DNA of 64,000 bases from Anthopleura xanthogrammica (lineage: Eukaryota; Cnidaria; Anthozoa; Actiniaria; Actiniidae): the NCBI GenBank assembly GCA_964019055.1, contig OZ025206.1, positions 2,932,501-2,996,500 of the forward strand, given 5' to 3'. Position 1 is the stretch's first letter. Each line of letters starts with the position of its first letter. The position numbers and the translations under genes are program-made. The notes below the pieces were generated by a model, which was not told where the DNA came from, searched no databases, and saw nothing but the letters and a program-made list of their open reading frames with translations. Below, one piece after another: positions 1 to 37,500 of the stretch.

Positions 1-1348
1 CACGTTAAGACGCAACTTTTATTTCACGGGTTAAGTGTTTTCACTCTATAAAAGCAATTTAAGACATACATTTTCCACATGCCTCATTGCGAAACATTCA
101 GAATAAGAATATACAGTGTTTCTGATCCATTTTCTTTCTTGTGTGTTACGTTGTACTTTCTACAGATTATACGTCTAGCTAGTAGGCATTCACTCTGCCT
201 GTCTCCAGATAAAAGGCTGAGGTCGATGTAATCATCTAATCCCATGAACTCCATTCCCATAAATTTCTGCCCAACTTCATCCTAATATTAATGTCATTCG
301 TCAAAACCCTTTAATTACTCCACATAAGTTCCAGTTTGTTCAAGTTTTCGGCATAGCATGACTCAGCCATGTTATAACTAGATATGTAGGTCCGACGTTA
401 CCCAGAAAAGACAGCACGTGTGCACTATTTCTTTTACCACCAATGGCGTTAGTTGGCGTGACCAGTCTGCATCGTTTCCTCTAGATCTTATGCACACAAG
501 ACCTTCTAGTATACACGTGTGACACGACATTCCTTATTCTATTAATCCAGGTTTTATTGAGCTCAGCGCGCGTCCATTATCTCTAAATAGTCCAGAAAGG
601 GTATCTTAGAAAGGTTACTCCCAGCTACTCTTTTGACCTATTTAGGAACTTTTTAATGTAATGTAATCGACTATTCAAAAAGACGGTTCTTTTCTAAATA
701 AATATAAGTATCCCTTGTCTGACTTTGAACAGATATTATTTCTATGTCTTCTATATATCGCGCGCATCTGTAACGTTATTATATATTTTTTGCGCCTCAA
801 AAACTGCTAATTTTTAGCATTTTACTGTATTGAAATTTAATATATATATATATATATTTCGTAGTTTTACCAAAGAAAAGAAATGTATTGATTACTATCC
901 GTAATTGGTTTTTTCTTCCAAACGTCTCGATACAATTTACTTGGCAACTTGCAACGCTACATTTTCAAGCATTGCGAGACAAGATGCTGAGGAAATTGAC
1001 AGTGTAACAGGGCTTTAAAGAGCGATAATGTTATTAGGTACTCAGCGGTCCAAAAGAAATTGAAATTACAATGTATCAAAAGTTTAAATCGTTAGATGTC
1101 TAACTATAAATTTTAGAAACGAATTCCGGACAAATTTCAACTAGAAAAGACGCAACTTATCATATGTGATCATCTTCTCTCTCTATATGTCGCCGAGAAC
1201 AATAGAATTCTGCCCGATGCTGTGTTAAAGTTATAAATTTTCCACATAAGAGTTTCTTTGAAAAGCAAAAAATAACTAAACTTTTCAATTACAAATGATC
1301 ATTTGCTTTCACTAATTAACATGATCACCATGGCTTTTGTTATTTCAG
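1..1348. other. 5' flank or intron, no gene recognised
   Basis: No open frame with a signal peptide, and no exon I can support. It is either the promoter region or an intron of the collagen gene downstream. It holds a short (TA)n run near 840 and one copy of a dispersed repeat at 949-1017, described separately. Confidence 0.5.
949..1017 (+). repeat. Dispersed repeat, copy 1
   Basis: About 70 bp that recur at 26912-26981. Both copies share the core GCAACGCTACATTTTCAAGC, then a GAGACAAG block and end near CAGGG-CTTT. A short mobile-element end is likely. Terminal repeats and the target duplication were not resolved. Confidence 0.6.
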
Positions 1349-2241
1349 GTTCTTGGTTAATGGTTGCAAACGAGGATTAACAGCGATACCAAGATGGGTT
1401 GTTGTCCAGAAACGGCCAGAAAATCAACAGGTATTTAGTGTGAGTCATTAGTTATTGGCTCGATTTTGGCCGTAAACATAAAAATCCGCAATGCATTGTG
1501 GTAGCTGTAGTCTTGTAACTATCATAATTGCTGACATGTACATTAGAGTCACTCTTTCCAGTTTCTATGCCACTCTGAATATTATCTTAAATCTTGGCTT
1601 TTTTTTAGCGTTTCTTTTCTGAACGAAAACGTTTTGTCCTTTTCTTAGGCAATCGAACTTAAAGCTGAAATTTACAAGAAAAACCCCGTATTTTTTTTCG
1701 TCCAATATCAATGGAAAGAACGATTGCAAGAAGATGAATGGACAAGTTTGTAAAGGTATAAGTTGGAATTAACGTAGGGTTTTTAATTTATTTTTCTTGG
1801 ACCTTGTGCGGAAATACGAGCAACAAAGTCGTGCAACTTGTCGCGCAACATTGTTGTGTTGCAAGTTGCAGAGTGAAAATTTTGTTACACGACCTTGTTG
1901 CACAAAGTAGAAGCTCTTTCTAGTCTCGACAACAATGAAAATTTGTTGCGCGCGGGTTGGTAATACAAGCAACATTCGCTCTGCAACTTGCAACGCGCCT
2001 TTAAAGTTTTGTACTGTTCTTTACTGCAGGATAGGCACCTTTGTATCAAGAAAAGATGCTGACTCGGGATGTAGAGAATTTTTAAAAAGGTAAGTTTTTT
2101 TTAGGTTGGAAGTTACTCAAATTCAGGAGGAAATCATTGGTACATGGGGAATGGTGAGTATTAAACAGGTAGGTACTACTAACGAAACCCTTCCTCCCAC
2201 AGGTTAATACTAACGCCTTTCCTTTTCAGGTAAAATTCAAG
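1349..2241 (+). CDS. Candidate N-propeptide exons of the collagen gene (in-frame stop)
   Basis: Five putative exons, 1349-1430, 1649-1755, 2030-2089, 2105-2153 and 2230-2241, each have AG/GT borders. Their phases chain exactly into the sure collagen exon at 2572: 1+81, 105+2, 1+57+2, 1+48, then 12 nt. They would encode a non-collagenous stretch with few cysteines (FLVNGCKRG, FFFVQYQWKERL, DSGCREFLKR) and a short linker ending VKFK before the first Gly-X-Y. However, the last full codon of 1649-1755 is TAA. Possible reasons are an assembly error, a nonsense allele, a wrong exon call, or only the last two or three exons being real. I recognise no domain. No start codon or signal peptide was found. 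Confidence 0.3.
1795..2003. repeat. GCAAC-rich repeat block
   Basis: Both halves carry repeated GCAACTTG/CAAGTTGC words in opposite orientation, as in a degraded inverted-repeat element. The core GCAACTTGCAACGC is shared with the repeat at 949. It lies between two candidate exons. Ends are not defined. Confidence 0.35.
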
Positions 2242-2571
2242 GTAATTCTTGAAGACTCAAGAAATTTTTAATATGAAATTGAACTTACAGCTCGTAAGTC
2301 CGTTTCGTGTTTTCAAACCAAATGCCATATTGCGTTACAAAATCTGTCACGCAATATGGTATTCATGATTACGTCAGCTTATGTTGTAATCATGACATTT
2401 GCGCAAAGAAGACTTTGCGCAAATGATTTAAGACACCTTCCATACCATGGTAATAGATAATAGTCTTATAGCCACTTTTATGTTGTGTCCGTAATATTTT
2501 AGTGTTTTTAGTTTAAGGGATATTGTTGTTCATTACCTCTATGGTTCTTACTAGTATTTCAATCCCTTTAG

Positions 2572-28198
<25,627 letters not shown>

Positions 28199-28342
28199 TC
28201 ACTTCATGTTTCTCTAGCTCTACAACAACAAAAATTAATAAATTAATTCTTTAGAATTTCTTCCTTTCCTGATAATAGTTACTAACGATATGGTTTCTTT
28301 TCTATGGATGTAAGCTTGACATTCAACTGTTATTGGGTTGGG

Positions 28343-28348
28343 AATAAA
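28343..28348 (+). promoter_or_regulatory. Candidate polyadenylation signal, collagen
   Basis: AATAAA, 145 bases after the stop codon, followed by a TG-rich stretch (GCTGTTTATACTGT). Chosen by position only. Confidence 0.5.
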
Positions 28349-29419
28349 AGCTGTTTATACTGTACTTTAACATCCGAAAGCCCTAATTACACCGATAGAC
28401 AGACAGACACATTCATTGCATTAGGGAAAAAATTGTGTTCATGAAAAGGATGTGCTTGATAAGTAACTAATATGTTAGTAAATGCGTATTTTCCATTGTA
28501 CTTTTCTGTATTTTTGGTTTTTATAAATATAAAATTTATTCCATTTTTCACCGGTCTAAAATTCCAATGCGCGTGCCTTTAGAAAATGAACTAGATTTTT
28601 TGGCCAATCACGATCCTCCATGCATCTTCTTAACTTTTAATGACTCGAGACGTTTGGTCTTTAACCATGGTTTATTTGGTAAAATCGTGCATTTACATTA
28701 TTAAGTGGATCGGTAGGCTAGATAACTGGCCAAGAAGTATTTGTATTTGATGCACAAAATTAAAAAGTTTTAATAATACCATGTTAAAAATCATGAAGAG
28801 CATAAGCGTTTTTTATATTTTGTTAGTGTAGTCGATATAAGGGGCCAGGGCGTCTGAGGCGAAGGGGGGAGGGAGGAAGCTCAGTACGCCGTCAAACGCC
28901 TTTGGGTCCCAAAGACTTATGTATTGTAATAGTTTTTAAAGAATTGTAAATTGTATATCGATTCATTTAAGGTGAAATTTGATATATTTTTATGTAGTTA
29001 TATTACTTTCTGTTTGAACTGAACCATCTGCAAGAGATGATGTGATTTTTTATGTACTTTACAGTAGCATCTTTATCTCCCTAAACTATAACACTTTCTG
29101 GAACCCTACATGTTCGGCTTATTGGTCTCCAGAGATAAATCATGCTTCGGAATTGAAATCTTTTGCATAGGTAACCAATCATATCGTATAGTTACTAGAA
29201 ACTGCGCCCACTGAAAAAATTATTTGATGCGAAATCGAAAAAAAGATTCTGTCGTCAGCAACGGATATCATTTTTTGACTGAAATTTATCATTTTTAGGA
29301 CTAAAACTTTATATTTTCAAATTCTGCGCATTCCAGGTCTCGCTTTCCGAATTAAAAAAAAAACATTTCTCAGCATCGCGTAGGCTCAGACGTGGGCGCG
29401 TACGAAACCCCGACGTACG
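28349..29419. other. Intergenic, no gene recognised
   Basis: Downstream of the collagen gene. Only short open frames without splice-linked homology; AT-rich, with no clear repeat. Confidence 0.6.
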
Positions 29420-29722
29420 TTCATCCAATATATCTCTTGTACTTTCTTATTCATATTTTCCACATTGTCCATAATACATAACGGTTTAGAGGGTAGAGTT
29501 TTAAATTTAAACAGTTCTTTATTTCGTTTCTCCCGCAACGGTTTTCAGGCTCGTCACGCAACGTTCTCTGGGGAGAGCATCTCGAGCCTGAAAACGGTTG
29601 CGGGGGAGACTAAATCAAGAACTGTTTAAATTTAAAACTCTACCCTCTAAACCGTAATGTATTATGGACAATGTGAAAGTGGAAAATATGAATAAGAATG
29701 TACACGAGATGGATTGGATGAA
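29420..29722. mobile_element. Foldback element with arms over 100 bp
   Basis: The left arm (from TTCATCCAATATATCTCTTG through GTTTAGAGGGTAGAGTTTTA to CAGGCTCGTCACGCAACG) is matched by an inverted right arm ending in CGAGATGGATTGGATGAA. The loop is near 29560. The outer 24 bases of the right arm are the start of the 40-bp minisatellite that follows. Confidence 0.85.
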
Positions 29723-30235
29723 GGTGTAGGAATATGAATGTACACGAGATGGATTAGATGGACGTTTGAGAATAAGAATGTACGCGAGATGGATTGGATG
29801 AAAGTGTAGGAATATGAATGTACACGAGATGGATTAGATGGACGTTTGAGAATAAGAATGTACGCGAGATGGATTGGATGGATGCATAAGAAAAAGAATG
29901 TACACGAGATGGATTGGATGGATGCATAAGAAAAAAGAATGTACACGAGATGGATTGGATGAACGCATAGGAATAAGAATGTACGCGAGATGGATTGGAT
30001 GAACATATAGGAATAGGAATGTACACGAGATGGATTGGATGAACGTATAGGAATAAGAATGTACACGAGATGGATTGGATGGACATATCGGAATAGGAAT
30101 GTACACGAGATGAATTAGATGGACGTTTGAGAATAAGAATATACACGAGATTGATTGGATTGTCGTATCGGAATGAGAATATACACGAGATGGATTGGAT
30201 TGTCGTATCGGAAAAAGAGTGTAAAAGAGATGGAT
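29695..30235 (+). repeat. 40-bp minisatellite, about 13 copies
   Basis: The unit begins GAATGTACACGAGATGGATT, then GGATGAACGTATAGGAATAA with variants. The minus-strand open frames over it (repeats of NPSRVHSYS) are products of the array, because 40 is not a multiple of 3 and all frames stay open. Sequence after 30235 loses the period. Confidence 0.92.
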
Positions 30236-32320
30236 GTCATGGGGAGCCCCGTACCTCATATTTTGGTTCCAGCAGGATCTCTGAATGATCGACAGGTTGA
30301 GGTAGATTACTACCATGGAGGCGGTAATGGGATTATTAGTGCTATAAAAAGCTAGAGAAAATGGGGTGTTTGCCCGGAACGCTACCCAGAACACCTCTGA
30401 TAACGCCTAGAACAACCCGGAACCCCCTAAAAAATAGGGGGGGGGGGGGGGGGATGAGAAATAAATTAAATGTAATTTGTTCCGGGCCGTACCCGACAAT
30501 CCAGCTGCCGCAACAGTTTAACATGGATATTCATTTTTTCATGTCTTTTTTTACCCAGCTAACAGGTACTACAGGTCCTAGTGACACACGTGAGACACGT
30601 CTGCGCATGCTCTAAGTCCGTATGCAAATTAGTCAAAAGCGTCTTCGTGCTATTGTAAAAATATGCAAATCTGACTTTCACACTTGCCTGAAGAATAGTC
30701 TTTACAAAATGCTTAAGGCTAATTTTTTCATATTGTCTTTATTAATACAGTATCTTGGTCTCACAAAAGTATACCCGCGAAATTTTTTGTATACTTGGAG
30801 AAAACAAGCATTTACTTTCTCACTGAAACTCTTGTAAATTCTTGGAAAGCGTGCTGAAAGGCACGCATTCGCAAACGTTTTTCTCTAGTGTCGGTCCTAG
30901 TACTAGGTACTATTATTTTAATACCATATTGTGCTACGAAGCCAGACAGGATTTCATTTGCATATCGAACGTTCGTCTAAAGGTTAGGATTATTTACTTT
31001 ATGAAAAGGCAGTTGTGTAAATAATTAAGAAGATCGCATCTCTTTGAGAAATAATTCTATCGGATTTGACTTCGTAATTTTCCAGCCATTCGTGATATCT
31101 TCGTCTAAGGCACTCTTCACTCTACAATCCTTGGTAGCCGTGGCCTAGGTAAGAGACATTTTTTGTTCTATTAGGTAGCGTCGTACTTCTAGGAGAATCG
31201 ACGGCAGCATATATATATTAATTTTTTGGGGGGAATCCATTCTAAAATAGGTTGGCTAGGATCGGGTGGATAAAAAATCTCATAGAATAAATCGGGGTAG
31301 TAGCTAACGCTTTTGGATTTCAAAAACATCCCTTCGGCTCGAATCATCAGTTCTGGGGAAACTTCAAGGACTGGGATTTCTAGGATGTTAGATAAGATAT
31401 ACGAAGAATATTTGTAGTTTTTCTGTAGCCTTTCTGTTTTCAAACAACCGCACCGAACATTTTTGCAAGATATTCGGGAAACCTATTTTTTAAGGCAGAA
31501 TTTGAGCCAGGAAGCGAGCCAGGATTCGAGCCAGGAAGCGAGCCAGGATCCGAGCCACGATCAGACGATCCGAGCCAGGATTAAGCGTCTTTAAGAAGCG
31601 TCTTAAGAAAATTAAGGCGTTTCCTTCCTGTTTTCAAACAACCGCATCGAACATTTTTAAGCGGCCGTTAAACTAACTTTCCTTAGTTTGATCATTATGA
31701 AAGTCATACAAAATATTCTGCTTAGATTGAAGTTTATAAAAATGTAAAATTTAAGCAAATTACCGTTAAGATAGCGTCGATAAACTTTATAAATTTATTT
31801 GACCAAGTTAAGGTGGCTGGACCCAGTTTCTAGAGTGCGCGGGTACTTGAATTGAAACCGCTATAACTCCCATCCCAGACTAAAGTTAAACATGATTTGT
31901 TATACACTTACTACACATGAACCAAAGTTTACATTGGTGCTAGTTTGGTTGAAATCGGAGTTTTTATTTTATATTAATTTTATATTTCACCAGTTATCTC
32001 GAAATCCAGACCTAAACTTTGAAAACGATTTATCAGACTTTGTACACTAAATGTTTGCTTATAATATGAGAAAGTGTAAAGAAATTCTATGAAGCCGATT
32101 TTGAGTAAGATCGGAGCAATCATTTTACTAAGAATAAATTTAAAAAAATCGCTACTATACTAACTTTGATTTATATAACACTGACTGGATCCCGAAGGAA
32201 CTGACGCAATATTATGGATTGTATTTAAAGTCCACACATGTTTCTGTATTCTGCGAAAATTTCATTTTATTTACTTTTTTTGATCGCCGTTGAGACGACT
32301 GAGAGTAAACATTTAAAATA
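30236..32320. other. Intergenic, no gene recognised
   Basis: Contains a (G)n run at about 30437-30453 and a short GAGCCAGGA-type array at 31504-31581. No exon chain or homology was recognised on either strand. Confidence 0.6.
31504..31581 (+). repeat. GAGCCAGGA short tandem array
   Basis: Six or so units of GAGCCAGGA/GAGCCACGA with GCGAGCC or TTCGAGCC spacers (about 10-12 bp). Confidence 0.8.
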
Positions 32321-32522
32321 GACCATTTCACGGTTGTCGTCGCACAACCTCAGCCTGGTAGCGTGTAATTTATTCTTTAGAATTTGACTAAAACCCGTGG
32401 AAGTGGTCTATTGTTTGATAATGTGTACATTCCTTAAATTACCGTGAGCTGTTGTCAAATTCTAAAGGATATATTACACAGTATCGAGGCTGAGGTTGAG
32501 CGATGACAACCGTGAAATGGTC
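32321..32522. mobile_element. TA-flanked MITE with about 68-bp inverted repeats
   Basis: 202 bp between TA dinucleotides. Ends GACCATTTCACGGTTGTCGT and its near-exact inverse, with arms running to TTTAGAATTTGAC. The first bases GACC are the same as in families A and B. Confidence 0.88.
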
Positions 32523-32524
32523 TA

Positions 32525-34553
32525 TTGTGACTTTTACGCTACTGATACTTTATCTCAAAAACTAGTTGATAGATTTTTTTCTATTTTTCTTAATTTCAAC
32601 TCTTTCTCTGTAAGCGTTATCAATTTCAAAGGTATTGAAGCTTTTTAACGTTGCTAAAAAAATTGTTAAACCTTGCTATATTTGCATTCACTACTCGGCG
32701 TTTTTTTACTTTGTCAGTGCATTGCCGCTTGATGGTCTAAAATATGCATGCCAACATGCTTTTCGCATTGGTGTCTCGTCACTCTTTTATGATGACGTGA
32801 CTATAGTTTAATGTAATTTGCATTTGTAAAATATGAGGAATGGACTAATTCCTAGAGGCATCCTTATCTGTTTTCTTTTCAAAACAGCCATATTTTCTGA
32901 TGATTTTCAAAAAATAGCTGCGTCAAAAGTAATGCCTCAAGTATTGTTTGACCTTCCACATTGTTTTGGAGTTGAAATATCAATGTAATTTTTTTGGACG
33001 ATCCGACGCTCCTCTTAGTCCATGGGCCAGACCAGATTTTGGTAAAAAGTCCGATCCAAGAGGTAAATCCACGAATTCGGATTTTCCACATTTTTGGAAT
33101 TTCGCACTAAAACTATCGAAAAGAACAACTTAAATAGGTATCAATGATATATATATATAGGTATTTTTTCCTGCTTTTGATTTTAAAAAAGTAATGGTTT
33201 TTGTGAGCTTTAAAAATGTTGACTGAAGCGACTGTGTAAGTAATTTTGGCAAAAAAAATAAAAAAGCCGTCCAACTATATGCAGCTTGAAACAACACACT
33301 GCTTTTTTTATAGAATGAAACTTGTTTAATTTTTAAATCAATAACAAATAAAAATAATACCAAAGAGCAGTTGTTTTTTAAACAAAATACAAAAAAAAAA
33401 AAAAAAAGCAAAAAAACAAAACAAAAAACAACAACATCACCAAACAAGACACAAAGCTTCAACGAAGTAAAGGAAATTCTTGCTAGATCGATCCTGTTCG
33501 ATCCGGGCTTCAGTCGAAGTAGAAGACTAACTTCACTGTAACTTGGCTAAGTTCACTGAGCTTACTTGAGCTACAGCTTGTTTTCAAGATCCAATATTTA
33601 ACGACATTAAAAAGCAAATTTCGCGACTGTACTTGGAAAATGGAGTTTTTTCCACATGCAAACCGACTTCCCTTCTACAACGCCTTCGTAGCAGTAATGA
33701 TTTCAAACGGGGCTCCTATTGAATGCTTTTTCCTTCAAAATTTTACGATCGCTTAAAATCCACCAGACTTTCTTTCTTAAGACTGTCTTAGTTAATTCCG
33801 GCCAATGTTATAAGAATTAGCTTTGTTATGCACTTGCAGTTGAAGCACTATATCATGGCTTGCCAACTCCTCGACAAGAGCACGTAAAAACAAAATACAT
33901 CGTATTAGATTTGCATTGTTATCAATGATTTACCTTGCCAAAGCTTTTAGAAGTCCTGATTCGTCTTCTGGAGGCGAAAAGATCTGAATATATACAGTTT
34001 TTGCTGAATAAATAAAAAAGGGAAGCAATTTTGAACAAATTCGATCTTGCAAGCAAAACCGACAGCAAAACCTGAACAAAAGAACAGCAACACGTGCCAC
34101 GCGCGTCTGCGGGACCGTCTCCGGAATATATATCCACAAAATGGCGCGAAAATTGGTGTGACGTTTTGGAAAGAGAGAGGGCTAGGGAAAAAAGAGCGAG
34201 AGATAGATATCATATAGAGAAGAAAGCAAGGAAGGAAGGAAGAATAAAGGACATAAAAATGAAAATATAGCCTAGAAACTTAATTTAGTAAAATATTTAA
34301 GCAAAACTTTTACAAGAACCCTTGGGGGAGGGGTGGTCTATCTTCATATACTATATGAATTCTTTTAGCTAAAAGATTCTGATATATTCACATAACTGGA
34401 CGACTATTTTGGATATCTCTGTAATCCCTTTGGGTAAGTTTTTCACTCAAAAATCTCACGAACAGGACTATATATAGCTATGAACAGGATGAAGAAATAA
34501 AAGCTTAAAATTTAAGACATGGGTTCCCTGTGGTTTTTGTATGTGATTTCAAT
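32525..34553. other. Intergenic, upstream of DNPEP
   Basis: AT-rich. Holds an A-rich stretch near 33390-33440. No coding exon supported. The DNPEP promoter must lie in the last part or in an unseen 5' UTR; no TATA box was singled out. Confidence 0.5.
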
Positions 34554-37500
34554 ATGGCGGGCAAGGTAAGAATATTTGATCAGCTTTTTTAACTCGAATA
34601 TTTTCTAGGGTTATCATGTCAATCTCGAGTACTTGATTCTTTGGGGAGTTTCAGTATTCGTTCATCTTTAGGCGTTTGTGTTTTGTTAATCCTATTTAAA
34701 GGTATAAAGCCAGTTTGGTCACAGGTTTTCGGTCCTATCCTAGATGAGGATTGTGAGGATACTTATTCTTGCCACAGCTAGGCAGAAGTAGTTTAATTAG
34801 AAAGTTATTGCTGAATTTGAGAGCTAAATTGTAAAGGTAGGTTATATTTTAGAATTTAATTTAGTGTATCTCAGAATAGCTAAGCAGTGTTAGTTTTGCT
34901 ACCACTGAGAAGCTGAGCTGTTAATTTTTAGATTGCTTTAACATCCTGGTTGTTGTGGTCATGATCTTGTCTTCCTTTAAAGTGTTAAGCAATAAATTTC
35001 CATTGCACATTTTATGGCACAGAATTTATAACCCATTTTTTTAACAGAAAGTTATAAAAGAATCCATGGAGGTTGCTGCAAAAAAATTCCTAGAGTTTGT
35101 TAATGGTGGCCCATCACCATTTCATGGTAAGTTGCATATGGTCAAGACAATACAATTGCTGGTTTTCAATCATTCCCAAGAGAATGGAAAAACAAAAGAC
35201 ATGGCAGCCATGTTGGTTAATATGACAAAAGAGACTGATTACAAATGATGATGATGATTTTGATGATCATGGTAATGACATTGATGATGGTGATGGGGAT
35301 GATGATGGTTGTGATAATGATTTTGATGATGATGATGATCATTTTGATGATGATCATCATCATTTTGATGATGGTGTTGATGATGAAGAAGAAGAAGAGT
35401 AAATAAGGAATATTGAAAAAAATTGAAATTTGATAAGTGATGATTGTCACTTTCTAGTGGTGCGTGAATGCAAGAACAGGCTCCTAGCAGCAGGATTTCA
35501 AGAGCTGCTTGAGAAGGATCACTGGGATTTGAAGCCTTTACAAAAGTACTTTGTTACCAGGAACCATTCAACGATTATTGCGTTTGCTGTCGGTGGCCAG
35601 TATAAACCTGGTAATGGATTTACTATTGTTGGAGCGCACACTGATAGCCCATGTTTAAAGGTACGTATAGTATAGTACAGTACAGTATTTATGATGTACC
35701 TTATGTATTTGAATATTAGTTTGACCATTTTTGCAATCCTAAGTTGTAGAGTGAGTAATGTGATCGTCCAGGTGAGTGTAGTCTTAAGAAAGACTGTATG
35801 TTGTTCTCTGAGCAGAAGTCATCTTCATTCCTAACTGTACTCTGAAGGTGACTTCTGCTCAGGCTGTTGAAACTTGAAACATCAGTCACCAACGACAACA
35901 GTTTTTCTCAAGACTACACTCACCTGGATGATCACATTACTTGCTCCATTGCTACTCCTGGGTTCAAACTATTTACTCTCAATTCCTCTGTAGATCAATC
36001 TGTAAGTTAGCTGTGCTCTGACTTTGATCAGGCTGATTGAATTAGCTGGACAAGTTGTCGATTTCACCTGGACATTGTCCATCAGCCAGCTGTTATTTTT
36101 AGCACTGAAATCTGACATCTTGCCAAGACAAGATTCTTATGCAGGATTTATTTTTGATTTTTATTCTTACTGATTTGAATGAAGGTAAAGCCAGTGTCCA
36201 AGCTGACAAGACATGGATGTCAACAAATTGGTGTAGAATGTTATGGTGGAGGTATATGGGGAACATGGTTTGACAGAGACTTGACCATTGCTGGCAGGGT
36301 TCTTGTTAAGGTGTGTTTACGACCTTGTTTTTAATACTAAATAACTTTATAAACTGATAGTCTTTGGACACATTTTATGGTCCTTTTTTTAAATATTAAG
36401 TAGCGTATATGATTTCTGCAATAACACTAGGCTTAAAATAACTGCCAGTCATCGGCCAATGTCTGTCCAGAATCAAAACTTTTCGGGTCAATTCTTTGCC
36501 TTGTCAGTCATTTTCAACAGTATCATTTAGCCAGAAACAAGGTATAACTGAGCTTAGATTAATTTGGCTGGTTAACATGACTGGTGATTGACTGGCCATT
36601 ATTTAAAGCCCTGCATAATGTGATCCCTATATGTGTGTGTGTGTGTGAAGCTAAGCCCTGTCTAGTCCCAACTGGTTTGTCTCCAGGTCTTTATGCAAAT
36701 CCTGATGTTTTTATTGATACATTCATTCATTGATTCATACGTTCACTCAATCATTCATTCACTCATCAATCATTCATTCATTCATCCATCCATCCATCCA
36801 TCCATCCATCCATCCATCCATCCATCCATCCATCCATCCATCCATTCAAACATCCATCCATCCATCCATCCATCCATCCATCCATCCATCCATCCATCCA
36901 TCCATCCATCCATCCATCCATCCATCCATCCATCCATCCATCCATCCATCCATCCATCCATCCATCCATCCATCCATCCATCCATCCATCCATCCATCCA
37001 TCCATCCATCCATCCATCCATCCATCCATCCATCCATCCATCCATCCATCCATCCATCCATCCATCCATCCATCCATCCATCCATCCATCCATCCATCCA
37101 TCCATCCATCCATCCATCCATCCATCCATCCATCCATCCATCCATCCATCCATCCATCCATCCATTCATCCATTCATTCATTCATTCATTCATCCAATCA
37201 TTCATCCATTCATTCATTCATTCATTCATTCATTCATCAATTCATTCATCCATTCATTCATTCATTCATTCTTTCCTTCCTTCCTTCCTTCCTTCTTTCA
37301 TTCATTCATTCATTCATTCATTCATTTCTTCATCATTCATTCATTTCTTCATCATTCAGTCATTTTATTAAGTTATTAAGGGAACATTTTAAACACATGC
37401 CTTCAATAGCCAACTTTTGATATTCTGGTTGAGTGATCACACACAAAACAATTGAAGACAAGGCTCCAGGGAAACAATGGAGTAACCCTAATATATTCTT

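Noticed and set aside
29420..30235. CRISPR-like array of 40-bp repeats
   Set aside because: Units are contiguous with no unique spacers, in a eukaryotic intergenic region next to a foldback element; it is a minisatellite.
29662..30394. Three overlapping minus-strand frames with NPSRVHSYS repeats
   Set aside because: The 40-bp minisatellite shifts frame each unit, so the same peptide appears in all frames. It looks like a repeat protein but is an artefact.
36693..37379. Long open frames (HPSI on +, WMDG on -) in DNPEP intron 4
   Set aside because: All frames of the CATC array stay open on both strands; no splice or homology support.
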